Shown in pieces: positions 52,599 to 61,841 of a stretch of 64,000 bases of DNA. The notes under the pieces were generated by a model. That model made no database searches and had not been told where the DNA came from. It saw only the letters and a list, made by a program, of their open reading frames with translations. Source of the stretch: Deltaproteobacteria bacterium (GTDB lineage Bacteria > Myxococcota_A > Polyangia > Polyangiales > Polyangiaceae). The stretch is taken from assembly GCA_016218915.1 (NCBI GenBank), contig JACRCQ010000030.1, positions 124,001 to 188,000 on the forward strand, written 5' to 3'. The translations under genes were made by a program, and so were the position numbers. Numbering within the stretch: the stretch's first letter is position 1; the number at the start of each line of letters is the position of its first letter.

Positions 52599-52895
52599 TC
52601 AATCCCACAGGGCGAGCATCTCGCCGAGCTTGACTGTGGCACCGCAGCGCGGGCAAGGGCCGGGGTAGGTCCAGACTCTCCAGACGTGGTTCAACCCCTT
52701 CGGGCAACCTTCGGGCTTGAGGTTGATCGCCGAGTCGGGTGGGTGAGGGAAGGGGACCGGGAGCTGCACGTCGTAGAGGCGTTTGCACGTCCTGCACGCA
52801 ATCGTAGCGGTGGTTCCCTTGTCCCCGATGTCGTAGTCGCCGGCCACGGTCGCCCTGTATCCGCATTGGCAGGTGAACTTGTAACGGGTGCCCAT
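52599..52895 (-). CDS. Small zinc-ribbon protein
   Basis: A 98-residue protein from ATG 52895 (MGTRYKFTCQCGYRATVAG), preceded by CGGAG. Cys pairs CQC, CRTC, a lone Cys in EGCPKG and CPRC fit two zinc knuckles. The function is unknown; it could bind nucleic acid or serve as an assembly factor. The 264 bases upstream (52896-53159) look non-coding and hold the promoter region of the next plus-strand gene. Confidence 0.75.
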   Translation of the reverse strand: MGTRYKFTCQCGYRATVAGDYDIGDKGTTATIACRTCKRLYDVQLPVPFPHPPDSAINLKPEGCPKGLNHVWRVWTYPGPCPRCGATVKLGEMLALWD

Positions 52896-53159
52896 CCGGT
52901 GAACTCCGTAGGTTGACTGAACATCATGGTAGCGGGAACTCCCAGATAGGATCAACTCTCCAGCGAGGATTTCTGGCACATTTCAAGCTTGATTTGACGC
53001 GAGATCGAGAGCGTCGTGAAAAACCGCGCACGCCTGAGCGCGTATCGACCGCTCAAGCGATCTCTGCTTCAATGGCGCAGTCGCAAAGTGCTTAGTCTCG
53101 ATTAGCGATCAAAGCGCTTGGATTCGCCGGCTACCTGACCTATTCCGAGGCGCGCGCCC

Positions 53160-53618
53160 ATGCCTACCGAAATCGAAGCTCAGCTATCTGAAAGCGGCAC
53201 CATCGTCGAAGGGGAATTCCGATCCCGGTTCGTGGTGCCGCCCGACGCTGTGGACGTACTCGGGCACGTCAACAACACCGAATACGTTCGATGGATCCAG
53301 GACGCAGCGCTGGCGCACTCGAACCTCGTGGGCTTCACCTGGGAGGCCTGCCAGCAGATCGGCGGAGCCTTCGTGGTGCGCAGGCAGACCATCGACTACC
53401 TCCGCGAGGTGGTGCAGGGACAGCTCCTCGAGGTGCGCACCCGCGTCGAGCAGAGCACGCCGATGAGCGCGCTACGTCAAACCGAGCTGCGCAACGAGGC
53501 TGGGGAGCTGGTCCTCACGGCGCAGACCGTGTGGGTCTTCATGTCGCTCGAGACTCGTCGGCCGCTGAGAATTCCCCCTGAGGTGAAGGCATTCTTCACA
53601 ATGCCGGCGGGGCGGTGA
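53160..53618 (+). CDS. Acyl-CoA thioesterase of the 4HBT/hotdog family
   Basis: A 152-residue protein with the hotdog-fold signature: FVVPPDAVDVLGHVNNTEYVRWIQDAALAH (the conserved Asp-His-Asn region), FVVRRQTIDYLREVVQGQLLEV and LVLTAQTVWVFM. It is close in pattern to YbgC and to FatB-like thioesterases, which hydrolyse acyl-CoA or acyl-ACP. The start ATG 53160 has GAGG about ten bases upstream. Confidence 0.9.
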   Translation: MPTEIEAQLSESGTIVEGEFRSRFVVPPDAVDVLGHVNNTEYVRWIQDAALAHSNLVGFTWEACQQIGGAFVVRRQTIDYLREVVQGQLLEVRTRVEQSTPMSALRQTELRNEAGELVLTAQTVWVFMSLETRRPLRIPPEVKAFFTMPAGR

Positions 53619-53725
53619 GCGCATCGCATCCGGCGGGCTCCCCCGGGCAGCCCCCCTGCCAGGTCGCCCAGGCTCGCGGAGGTTGACAGCCTCGGCCTGT
53701 CGCGAAACCATAGGGGGATCCGCCG

Positions 53726-54511
53726 ATGACACGAGAACCCCAACGTCCGCGTGCCCGATTTGCCTGGGTCGTGTGGTGCGCTGTCGGCTGCATCGCCGTT
53801 GCTTGTGCCACGAGCAACGAGGACCCGGCGCAGTTCCTTCCCCAGCTCAAGTTCGACGCAGGCGACGCGACCGAGGACATCGCCGCAGAGGCTGCGGACG
53901 AGGCGAGTGGTGGCGCAGCCGGCGCATCCGGGGGAGCCGCAGGTTCGAGCGGCTCCATGACCGGAGGCAGCGGCGGCAAGGGAGGCACGAGCAGCGGCGG
54001 CGGAAGTGGCGGCGCTGGCGGAGGAACCGGGGGAGGCACCGGAGGCTCCTCAGAAGCCGGGCCCTGCGGTCCGACCAAGCACATGTGCAACGGCACCTGC
54101 GTTGCCAACACGCCGCAGACCGGCTGCGTGAAGTCGGTCACGTGCGAGCCTTGCCCCCCGCCTTCCGCGCACGGTGCAGCGGTGTGCACCGCGGGCGGCG
54201 CGTGCGCGGTGCAATGCGATGCCAACTACACGCAGCAAGGCACCGAGTGCGTGTGCACGCTCGCGTGTTGCAGCAATGCGGAGTGTGCGGACGCGGGCCA
54301 GATCTGCCAGAACGGCACCTGCGTGACCGGGAGCGCGGGAGGAAGCGGAGGCGGCGGCACCGGAGGAACAGGCGGCAGCAGCGGCAAGAACTGCAATCCA
54401 TCCACCTGCAATGCCGTGGAAGACTACAACTGTCTCCTCGATTGCGTTTCGACCTACCTGTGCTTCGCCTGCAGCTGCTCGCCCGGCAACTGCCAGTGCT
54501 CCGACTGCTGA
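53726..54511 (+). CDS. Cys-rich lipoprotein with Gly/Ser linkers
   Basis: A 261-residue lipoprotein (lipobox AVAC in CIAVACATS) with GGSGGKGGTSS-type linker. A Cys-rich central part of about 100 residues (CGPTKHMCNGTCVANTPQTGC, CEPCPPPSAH, CVCTLACCSNAECADAGQICQNGTC) resembles Stig1/EGF-like disulfide modules common in myxobacterial surface proteins. A second linker and a short Cys cluster end the protein. GGGGGA precedes the ATG. Unknown function. Confidence 0.82.
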   Translation: MTREPQRPRARFAWVVWCAVGCIAVACATSNEDPAQFLPQLKFDAGDATEDIAAEAADEASGGAAGASGGAAGSSGSMTGGSGGKGGTSSGGGSGGAGGGTGGGTGGSSEAGPCGPTKHMCNGTCVANTPQTGCVKSVTCEPCPPPSAHGAAVCTAGGACAVQCDANYTQQGTECVCTLACCSNAECADAGQICQNGTCVTGSAGGSGGGGTGGTGGSSGKNCNPSTCNAVEDYNCLLDCVSTYLCFACSCSPGNCQCSDC

Positions 54512-54529
54512 ATCCGTGCCCGTCGGATG

Positions 54530-56326
54530 TCAGGGCGCCGCGGCAAGGCTTCCGGAGCGACGCGGCTCTGCTGCTCCGACCCACGCGTTGCCCTCGCGTC
54601 CGATCGCTGGCGCATCGGCGATGTGCCCGCGCTCCTTCAACGTGTAACCCATGTGGAGCAGCTGCCTCGCGGTCTCCTCGCTCAGCCCTGCCTTCTCGAA
54701 CACCACCATGTCAGGCAGGTGCTGCATGTGGAACCTCGGCGCATGGACTGCGCGTCCGATGTCGAGCCCGAAGTCGATCACGTTAGAAAGCTCTTGGAAC
54801 ACCGATGTGATGATCATCGGCCCGCCTGCTGCTCCGACCACCAGCATGACCTTGCTGTCCGCCCCCACCACGATCGTGGGCGACATGGATGAGAGCATTC
54901 GCTTGCCAGGCGCGATCGCGTTCGCATCCCCTTGTACCAGCCCGAAGCTGTTCGCAGTGCCTGGCACGGACGCAAAGTCGTCCATCTCGTTGTTGAGCAC
55001 GAAGCCGGCTCCCTTGACGGTGACGCCAGAGCCGTACCACCAGTTGAGCGTGGTGGTCAGTGCAACCGCATTTCCTTCTGCATCTACCACGGACATGTGC
55101 GTGGTGTTCGGTCCTGCACCGCTGGCCGGTCCGGCGCTCGAGATTTCCGACGACGGTGTGGCGCGGTCCGGCTTGATGGATGCCCGCTGCTCAGCGGCCC
55201 AGGGTGCACCGAGCAGCTGCTCCAGGGGCATGGCGACGAAGTCCGGGTCACCCAGCTTCGCGTTGCGTGCGGCAAATGCCCTGCGCATTGCCTCGAAGAC
55301 GTAGTGCAGCTCCTGCGCGGAAGCCCATCCCATGGACCGTAGATCGTAGCCTTGGAGGACGTTGCAGATCATGGCGAGCGTGACGCCTCCAGAGGATGGA
55401 GGAGGCATGGCGATCAGCTTGTGCCCGCGGTAGCTGAACTCGAGCGGGGTGCGCCATTTCGCCTGGTACGACTGGAGATCCGTGTGCGTGATCCAGCCGC
55501 GATCAGCCTTCATCTGCGCCACGATCGCGTCCGCGGTCGCCCCTTCGTAGAAGCCCTTGGGCCCTGCGTCGGCGATGCGCTTGAGCACCACGGCCAGGTC
55601 CGGGTTCTTCCACAGCGAGCCCTTCTGCGGCAATGCGCCGCCGGGAAAGAACACGGCAACCGAAGTCGGGTACTTCTTGAGCCGATTGGCCACGCGACCC
55701 AACGTGTCGAGGAAAGGCTCGTCGACCAGCATTCCTTGCTCGGCCAGCGCAATCGACGGTGCGATCAGCTCAGCCCATGAGAGCTTCTTGGAGCCGAGGT
55801 TCTGGTGAAGCTGCCACAAGCCGGCAACGCTTCCTGGCACGCCCGCGGACGGGGTCCCGTCGTGCGCGTCCGAAGTCGCCTTTCCACCTGCACCCAGGAA
55901 CATGTCGCGCGTGGCGGCTGCAGGCGCTGTCTCGCGGAAATCGAGCGCGTGAGCCTTGGCACCGATGCGCACCACGGCAAAGCCTCCTCCGCCAAGATTT
56001 CCCGCAGCGGGGTAGGCGACCGCAAGGGCGAATGCAGCTGCAACCGCAGCGTCGACCGCGTTGCCCCCTCTGGCCAGCACGTCGCGCCCGATCTTCGAGG
56101 CGATCGAGTTGTCCGTCACGACCATGCCGCGGCTGGAGCGAACGACCTCAGGGGCCTGGTACGGCCACTGCGCGGGCAGGGCTGCAGGTGGCGGCGAAGC
56201 AGATGCGCTGGCCGAGACTGAAGGCGACGACTGAGGGATCGTTCGAGGCTCAGGGGGCGCGCCGCATCCGGCGGCGAGCGACATCAGCACGCAGGATGAG
56301 AGCAATCGAGCGAGGGGTCGTGGCAT
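54530..56326 (-). CDS. ggt: Gamma-glutamyltransferase lipoprotein
   Basis: A 598-residue enzyme, with lipobox LAAGC at residue 21 and a Ser/Pro linker. GGT motifs are complete: MVVTDNSIASKIGRDVLARGGNAVDAAVAAAFALAV, NLGGGGFAVVR, LDFRETAPAAATRDMF, GVPGSVAGL, and the autoprocessing nucleophile T408 in PNTTHMSVVD, with SSMSPTIVV and GAAGGPMIITSV later. It removes or transfers the gamma-glutamyl group of glutathione and similar compounds. A position at the cell envelope is inferred. The pair of ergothioneine genes lies 3 kb away. Confidence 0.95.
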   Translation of the reverse strand: MPRPLARLLSSCVLMSLAAGCGAPPEPRTIPQSSPSVSASASASPPPAALPAQWPYQAPEVVRSSRGMVVTDNSIASKIGRDVLARGGNAVDAAVAAAFALAVAYPAAGNLGGGGFAVVRIGAKAHALDFRETAPAAATRDMFLGAGGKATSDAHDGTPSAGVPGSVAGLWQLHQNLGSKKLSWAELIAPSIALAEQGMLVDEPFLDTLGRVANRLKKYPTSVAVFFPGGALPQKGSLWKNPDLAVVLKRIADAGPKGFYEGATADAIVAQMKADRGWITHTDLQSYQAKWRTPLEFSYRGHKLIAMPPPSSGGVTLAMICNVLQGYDLRSMGWASAQELHYVFEAMRRAFAARNAKLGDPDFVAMPLEQLLGAPWAAEQRASIKPDRATPSSEISSAGPASGAGPNTTHMSVVDAEGNAVALTTTLNWWYGSGVTVKGAGFVLNNEMDDFASVPGTANSFGLVQGDANAIAPGKRMLSSMSPTIVVGADSKVMLVVGAAGGPMIITSVFQELSNVIDFGLDIGRAVHAPRFHMQHLPDMVVFEKAGLSEETARQLLHMGYTLKERGHIADAPAIGREGNAWVGAAEPRRSGSLAAAP

Positions 56327-56422
56327 GGTGCTCCAGCGTAGCCTGAACGAGCAGGAAAGGGTCGATGGCTGGATGATCTGCGGTCCTGGTAGCCGGATCG
56401 TCAAGCGTTCAGGCCGGTCCCC

Positions 56423-56451
56423 TTGTCGATCGACGGCGCGCGCACTAGGCA
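56423..56451 (+). promoter_or_regulatory. Promoter with leaderless start for the 56458 lipoprotein
   Basis: TTGTCG (56423-56428), 17-base spacer, TAGGCA (56446-56451), then the ATG at 56458 six bases later. The AGAGG next to the ATG is too close to act as a Shine-Dalgarno sequence. Confidence 0.55.
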
Positions 56452-56457
56452 GAGGCC

Positions 56458-57543
56458 ATGCTGAATCGAGGTCTCGTTCCGTTTGCACTCGCGTCCATCC
56501 TAGCAGCGTGCGAGTCCACACCCCCGCCAGTTGCGCCGCCCCCTCCTCCGCCGCCTCCGGCGCCGACTGCGCCTGTGGCATCGGCAACGCCGTCGGCTTC
56601 GGTCGCGCCCACGCCGCCTGAGCCCACTGCGGAAGAGAAGAAGAAGGCCAAGGAAGCCAGAGAGCTCGCAGAGGACCGCGCCAAGTGGGAAGAGGACAAC
56701 AAGGCTGAGCTGGCGCGATGGACGCCGGAGTTGCACGCCACAGCCAAGGCGCTTGCGGACAAGACCTTCCCCAACGCGAAGGCAGCGATTCAGGCTGCGA
56801 TGGCGGGTGCGCACCGCAAGCCAGGGGCGGCTGAGCGGGACAAGTACCGCCACCCGCTCGAGACGCTCGAGTTCTTCGGGTTCAAGACGAACATGACCGT
56901 GCTCGATGTGGGCCCTGGGGAGGGCTGGTACACGGAGCTGCTGGCTCCCGCCTTGCTGAAGAAGGGCACGTACCTGGGCACGTCCGCGGATCCGAACGGA
57001 CCGCCCGATGTGCGCGGGACCTTCTACGGCCAGCGCTGGAAGGCTTTCGTCGACAAGGCCCCTGAGCTCTACGGAAAGACGCGCACGGTCATCGTCGACG
57101 GCAAGGCGCCGAAGCTTGCGATCGAAGACGGCACGGTCGACCTGGTTCTGATCATGCGCGGCGTGCACGGGATGAAGAACAATGGGACGTTTGCGACGTG
57201 GCTGGCCGAGTTCCAGCGCGTGCTCAAGCCAGGCGGCGTGCTCGGGATCGAGGAGCATCGGGCGCTTCCAGATGCGAATCCCGACGAGAGCGCGAAGAAG
57301 GGCTACGTGCCCGAGAAATGGGTGATCGAGCAGGTCGAGGCCGCCGGGTTCAAGCTTGGAGGCAAATCCGAGATCAACGCGAACCCGAAGGACACCAAGG
57401 ACCATCCTGAAGGGGTGTGGTCGCTGCCGCCCACGTTCCGTCAGAAGGAGACGGACCGTGCGAAGTACGCAGCGATTGGCGAGAGCGATCGGATGACGCT
57501 CAAGTTCGTGAAGCCGGCAGCCAAGCCTGCGAAGAAGAAGTAG
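56458..57543 (+). CDS. Lipoprotein with class I SAM-methyltransferase-like domain
   Basis: A 361-residue protein with lipobox LAAC (MLNRGLVPFALASILAACES). A Pro/Ala/Thr linker and a charged coiled segment (EEKKKAKEARELAEDRAKWEED) follow. The C-terminal domain reads as a COG4798-like methyltransferase: FFGFKTNMTVLDVGPGEGWYTELLAPAL (motif I), YLGTSADPN, DLVLIMRGVHGMKN, EFQRVLKPGGVLGIEEHRA and VEAAGFKLGG. An exported methyltransferase is unexpected because SAM is cytoplasmic, so the domain may act as a binding protein. The Lys-rich end PAKKK is notable. Confidence 0.85.
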   Translation: MLNRGLVPFALASILAACESTPPPVAPPPPPPPPAPTAPVASATPSASVAPTPPEPTAEEKKKAKEARELAEDRAKWEEDNKAELARWTPELHATAKALADKTFPNAKAAIQAAMAGAHRKPGAAERDKYRHPLETLEFFGFKTNMTVLDVGPGEGWYTELLAPALLKKGTYLGTSADPNGPPDVRGTFYGQRWKAFVDKAPELYGKTRTVIVDGKAPKLAIEDGTVDLVLIMRGVHGMKNNGTFATWLAEFQRVLKPGGVLGIEEHRALPDANPDESAKKGYVPEKWVIEQVEAAGFKLGGKSEINANPKDTKDHPEGVWSLPPTFRQKETDRAKYAAIGESDRMTLKFVKPAAKPAKKK

Positions 57544-57547
57544 CGGG

Positions 57548-58393
57548 CTAGAACGCGTAGCTCGTTACGTAGCGCAGCTCCAGGCCTTGGTGTCTGCTGT
57601 TCGGCACGAACGCCAGGCCGCCGCCAACGTCCAGCTGATCTGCGATCCGAACCATCAATAGCGAGTCCAGCCGCATCGCGAGATACCTGCCTGCTTCGAC
57701 AGCGGGGATCGCCAAGGTGAACCTTCCCAGGACGCGTTCGGAGAACCTTCCCTGCGCCTGAAGATACACCGCTGGGCCGAACAGGGTGGGCGCGTTGTAG
57801 GAGGCGAAACCGAGTCCGAAGAAGTGCGGTCCACCGCCCAAGCGAAGAGCGAACTCGGGCATCCACTTCACCTCTCGATCTACGACAGAGGGGTGCTTGT
57901 TCCGGGTCATTCCGAGGAAGCCTGCTTCGAGAGAATACCATTCGCGCCGATAGCCCAGTCGTCCCTGCCAGGCTCCTTGCAGATGGGAGCCAGGCAGATG
58001 AGCCTGATACTCGACCATGTTGACTTCAGCCGGTCCATTGCCAGAGGGCCATCGACAATCCCCTCGCGGAGCGCAGTCCGCTCTACGCTCGATTGCGCCG
58101 GAGAAAAGGAGGATCAGCCCGCTCTCGTACTCTCGCGGTGCAAGACTGAAGTCCAACGCTGCGCCGTGGGTATTCCTGACCACGTCCGGAGCGCCAGGAA
58201 ACATGTCGCCTGTCAGCGCGCTCTGCCCGCCATACCAGGTGAGGGCAGCTGCTGCGGCCTCGCTCGATCGACGCTTCTTGACCGTGGCAGAGGGCCCGAC
58301 TTCCTGTGCGCTGGCGGTGCGATGGCACCAGGGGAGCGATGCGACGGCGATCGCGCAGGTGAGCAGGTGGGCACTGCGGAAGCGCAGGGGCAC
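57548..58393 (-). CDS. Predicted outer-membrane beta-barrel protein
   Basis: A 281-residue exported protein (GTG start; signal peptide ending ...ASAQE). The mature part shows alternating polar and hydrophobic residues with many aromatic girdle residues (LILLFSGAIERR, WQGRLGYRREWYSLEAGFLGM, LRLGGGPHFFGLGFASYN, YLAMRLDSLLMVRIAD) and ends in LELRYVTSYAF. A final Phe is typical of barrels folded by BamA. Function unknown. Confidence 0.72.
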   Translation of the reverse strand: MPLRFRSAHLLTCAIAVASLPWCHRTASAQEVGPSATVKKRRSSEAAAAALTWYGGQSALTGDMFPGAPDVVRNTHGAALDFSLAPREYESGLILLFSGAIERRADCAPRGDCRWPSGNGPAEVNMVEYQAHLPGSHLQGAWQGRLGYRREWYSLEAGFLGMTRNKHPSVVDREVKWMPEFALRLGGGPHFFGLGFASYNAPTLFGPAVYLQAQGRFSERVLGRFTLAIPAVEAGRYLAMRLDSLLMVRIADQLDVGGGLAFVPNSRHQGLELRYVTSYAF

Positions 58394-58428
58394 GGGATCA
58401 GGGTAGCACTTCGATCAGGAAAGCGCTC

Positions 58429-59439
58429 CTATGTCCTATTTGGGTCCGCGCGCGCCAGGTGCAGGCAGAAGCGCCCGCTTTCCTCCTCGAATGAGACCTC
58501 TCGCTCGAAGCCGCCGCTGCGGAGCAATCGAGCCACGGACGCGCGATCGTATTTCCGGCTCGATTCGGTGTGAATCCATTCCCCTTTGCGCAGGGGAACC
58601 TCGATCCCCAGGGCGGCGACAGCCACGATCTGATCGATCGTGCTCTCCAGATGCATCTCCATCCGGGAGAGCCCAGCGTTCCACAGCGCCACGTGGCGAA
58701 ATCGGTCGAGCACGAAGCGCCCTCCGAGCTCGCGATTGATCCTCGCCAGCATGTTCTTGTTGAATCGGGCCGTGACTCCCTGGGCATCGTCGTAGGCAGC
58801 AATCAGCGCCGCAGGGTCTTTGCACTGGTCCACGCCGAGCAGAAGTGCACCCCCAGGCGCCATGGCACCACGGACCGATCGCAGCAGGGCTGTGGCCTCC
58901 TGATCCTCGAGATTCCCGATCGAGCTGCCGAGAAACAGGACGAGCTGCGTGGGCCCGAGCCGATGAATGTGAGGAAGCGCATCCTCGAAACGGGCAGCCA
59001 CGGGGCGCACGTCGACGTCCGGCTCCTGCTCCTCGATCCTCGAACGCGCCATGGAAAGCGCTGCGGTGGAAACGTCGACAGCCAGGAACCTGCACTTGCC
59101 CTGGCGCCGGACGACCGCGCGCAGGAGCACCTGCGACTTGATCGCTGTGCCAGCCCCGAGCTCTGCGACCTGCAGAGCGTGCTCCGAGCCTTGGGCTGCT
59201 GCGGCGACGATGTCGTCGGCCCCCTTCTCGAGGATCGAGCGTTCTGCACGCGTCAGGTAGTACTCAGGAAGCTCTGTGATCAGCTCGAAAAGCCGCGAGC
59301 CTTCATCATCGTAGAACAACCACGGCGGGAGTCGCTTTCGCGGCGCCGTCAGTCCTGCGCGTACCTCGCTCGCCGCAGGCGAGGACTCCTCCAACCAGGA
59401 AGCCCGCGTGATCCGACTTCCCCTTGCTGCAACGCTCAT
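58429..59439 (-). CDS. egtD: L-histidine N(alpha)-methyltransferase EgtD
   Basis: A 336-residue protein matching EgtD: LPPWLFYDDEGSRLFELITELPEYYLTRAERSIL, VAELGAGTAIKSQVLL (SAM binding), FLAVDVSTAAL, QLVLFLGSSIGNLE and LLLGVDQCKDPAALIAAYDDAQGVTARFNKN. It transfers three methyl groups to histidine to make hercynine, the first step of ergothioneine synthesis. The ATG overlaps the egtB stop by four bases (ATGA), so the two enzymes are cotranslated. Confidence 0.96.
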   Translation of the reverse strand: MSVAARGSRITRASWLEESSPAASEVRAGLTAPRKRLPPWLFYDDEGSRLFELITELPEYYLTRAERSILEKGADDIVAAAAQGSEHALQVAELGAGTAIKSQVLLRAVVRRQGKCRFLAVDVSTAALSMARSRIEEQEPDVDVRPVAARFEDALPHIHRLGPTQLVLFLGSSIGNLEDQEATALLRSVRGAMAPGGALLLGVDQCKDPAALIAAYDDAQGVTARFNKNMLARINRELGGRFVLDRFRHVALWNAGLSRMEMHLESTIDQIVAVAALGIEVPLRKGEWIHTESSRKYDRASVARLLRSGGFEREVSFEEESGRFCLHLARADPNRT

Positions 59440-60755
59440 GATGATGACTCCCCCTCAGCTCGTGCCCCCTGGGCGTCCACGGCCAGCCTGACACCGGTCA
59501 TCTGGAATCGCGTTTCCGGGTGCCAATAGTTGCGGTAGCTCGCCCGCACGTGCCCGCGCGGCGTCAGACACGAGCCGCCGCGAAGCACCCGTTGATTGAC
59601 CATGAACTTGCCGTTGTACTCGCCGATGGCTCCTTCGGCCGGGCGATAGCCGGGATACGGCTCGTAGCTCGATCGAGTCCATTCCCAGACGTCGCCGAAC
59701 ATCTGTGCGACTTCGTCGCCGTCTTGCGGCGGGCTCAGCGGACGAAGCGCGTCCGTGTCCCTGAAGTTACCGCTCCGATCCAGCGTTGCAGCGACCACTT
59801 CCCACTCGTGCTCCGAGGCAAGTCGTGCTCCGAGGAATCGGGCAATCGCATCCGCTTCGTAGAAGCTCACGTGCGAGAGCGGTTCGTCATCGGCTATTTC
59901 GCGCAGGCCATCGAGACCGAACGCCACCCAGCCGTCGCCATCGCGCCTCCAATAGAGCGGCGCCTCGATCCCATGGCCCTGAACGAAGTCGAACCCTTCT
60001 GCAAGCCACAGCGATGGCGTGCGATAGCCTCCTGCTGCCATGAAGGCCTTCATTTCGCGGTTGGTCACGAGCGCGGTGGCAATCTGGAACGGAGCGAGCC
60101 AGACCTTGTGCCGCGGCGTCTCGTTGTCGAACACGAACCCATCGTGCCCCGATGCGCCGATCTCCACCAAGCCGCCGTCGAAGGCTTTGAACGCGCGAGA
60201 GCGCTTCTGAGCTGCGGGGATGCGTACCGACGGAGTGCTCGGGCCTCCACGATACGCGGGCAGTGTCGGATTCTCGTGGAAAGCATGCAGGATGTCGGTG
60301 AGCAACAGCTCCTGGTGCTGCTCTTCGTGGGCGAGCCCGAGATCAATCAGGGGCACCAGCTCCTGCAGCTCCTGCTTTCCGAGGGTGAGGAGCTGATCCT
60401 GCATGGACCGATCGACGATGTGGCGGTACTCGCCGACCTCCTCGAAGCTCGGTCGCGAGAGCATTCCGCGCTTCGGGCGCGCGTGGCGTGGACCGATGGC
60501 GTCGTAGTAGGAGTTGAACAGATGGCGGTAGTGCGGAAAGACGGCGCGCACGCCGAGAGGCTCGAGGACGAAGGTCTCGAAGAACCAGGTGGTATGGGCG
60601 CGGTGCCACTTGACCGGGCTGCAGAGGGGCATGGATTGCAGCATCTGGTCCTCGGGCGACAGGCGCGAGGCGAGGTGCTCTGTGGCTGCGCGCACTGTGA
60701 GGTAGCGTGCGACGACCTCTTCGGGCGTACGGATCCGACGATTCGACGACTCCAT
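59436..60755 (-). CDS. egtB: Ergothioneine biosynthesis sulfoxide synthase EgtB
   Basis: A 439-residue protein with the EgtB layout: DinB-like N-terminal domain with the iron-binding histidines (KWHRAHTTWFFETFVLEPLG and the HxxxHxE motif HEEQHQELLLTDILHAF), then an FGE-sulfatase-like C-terminal domain (HKVWLAPFQIATALVTNREMKAFM, FLGARLASEHEWEV, MFGDVWEWTRSSYEPYPGYRP, VLRGGSC, HVRASYRNYWHPE). It joins hercynine to a cysteine or gamma-glutamylcysteine donor using O2 and Fe(II). No egtA, egtC or egtE is next to it. GAGGGG precedes the ATG. Confidence 0.96.
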   Translation of the reverse strand: MESSNRRIRTPEEVVARYLTVRAATEHLASRLSPEDQMLQSMPLCSPVKWHRAHTTWFFETFVLEPLGVRAVFPHYRHLFNSYYDAIGPRHARPKRGMLSRPSFEEVGEYRHIVDRSMQDQLLTLGKQELQELVPLIDLGLAHEEQHQELLLTDILHAFHENPTLPAYRGGPSTPSVRIPAAQKRSRAFKAFDGGLVEIGASGHDGFVFDNETPRHKVWLAPFQIATALVTNREMKAFMAAGGYRTPSLWLAEGFDFVQGHGIEAPLYWRRDGDGWVAFGLDGLREIADDEPLSHVSFYEADAIARFLGARLASEHEWEVVAATLDRSGNFRDTDALRPLSPPQDGDEVAQMFGDVWEWTRSSYEPYPGYRPAEGAIGEYNGKFMVNQRVLRGGSCLTPRGHVRASYRNYWHPETRFQMTGVRLAVDAQGARAEGESSS

Positions 60756-60911
60756 TGGCCAAACCCCCCTCGTTGTTTGGATGCTGACCGAGGAAGTGAG
60801 TTGCTGGCCGGTCTGACGCGGTCGGCTCGATCGGTCATCGGTTGACGCGGATCAGGCTTGGCGCCATGTGCATCTCCGGGGCGTAAGGGGTCGATCAGAA
60901 AGGGGGAAGTC

Positions 60912-61295
60912 ATGCTCAGTCGTGCATCTGCCACCACAATGATACCGGTCGTGGACTTGGAACGTGCCAGGAGATTCTACGAGGGGGCGCTGAGCCTGCC
61001 CGCAGCGTCGATGCAGCCGAACGGCAATGCGGTCTACTCCTTGAATGGGGCGACGGTTGCCTTGTATCAGCGGGCCACTCCGACGACAGCAGACCATACT
61101 GCGTTGTCGTTCGAGGTCGAGGACGTCAGGCGGGAGATGGGAGCACTGCGCGAACGGGGCGTGGTGTTCGAGAACTACGACTTGCCCGGGCTGAAGACCG
61201 AGGAAGGAGTGTGCGTGCTCGGCTCGGAGAAGGCTGCGTGGTTCAAGGATACGGAGGGCAACATCTTGTGCATCCATGAGGACTCGAAGCGGTAG
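60912..61295 (+). CDS. VOC/glyoxalase family protein
   Basis: A 127-residue protein from ATG 60912, preceded by AGGGGGA. It has two beta-alpha-beta-beta-beta units: MIPVVDLERARRFYEGALSLP, NAVYSLNGATVALYQRA, HTALSFEVEDVRREMGALRERGVVFENYD, and AWFKDTEGNILCIHED. This is the vicinal-oxygen-chelate fold of glyoxalase I, dioxygenases and antibiotic-binding proteins. Substrate unknown. Start choice leaves out an upstream frame from 60858 that lacks support. Confidence 0.9.
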   Translation: MLSRASATTMIPVVDLERARRFYEGALSLPAASMQPNGNAVYSLNGATVALYQRATPTTADHTALSFEVEDVRREMGALRERGVVFENYDLPGLKTEEGVCVLGSEKAAWFKDTEGNILCIHEDSKR

Positions 61296-61300
61296 GAAGG

Positions 61301-61342
61301 CTTCAGACTTCAGGCTTCAGGCTTCAGGCTTCAGGCTTCAGG
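61301..61342. repeat. Six tandem CTTCAGG heptamers
   Basis: Six consecutive 7-base units (the first is CTTCAGA, the others CTTCAGG) right after the VOC gene stop. Similar CTGAAGCC units occur in two other gaps in this window. It is likely a slippage-prone intergenic element. Confidence 0.9.
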
Positions 61343-61358
61343 CGTCGAGCTTGCCTCG

Positions 61359-61839
<481 letters not shown>

Positions 61840-61841
<2 letters not shown>

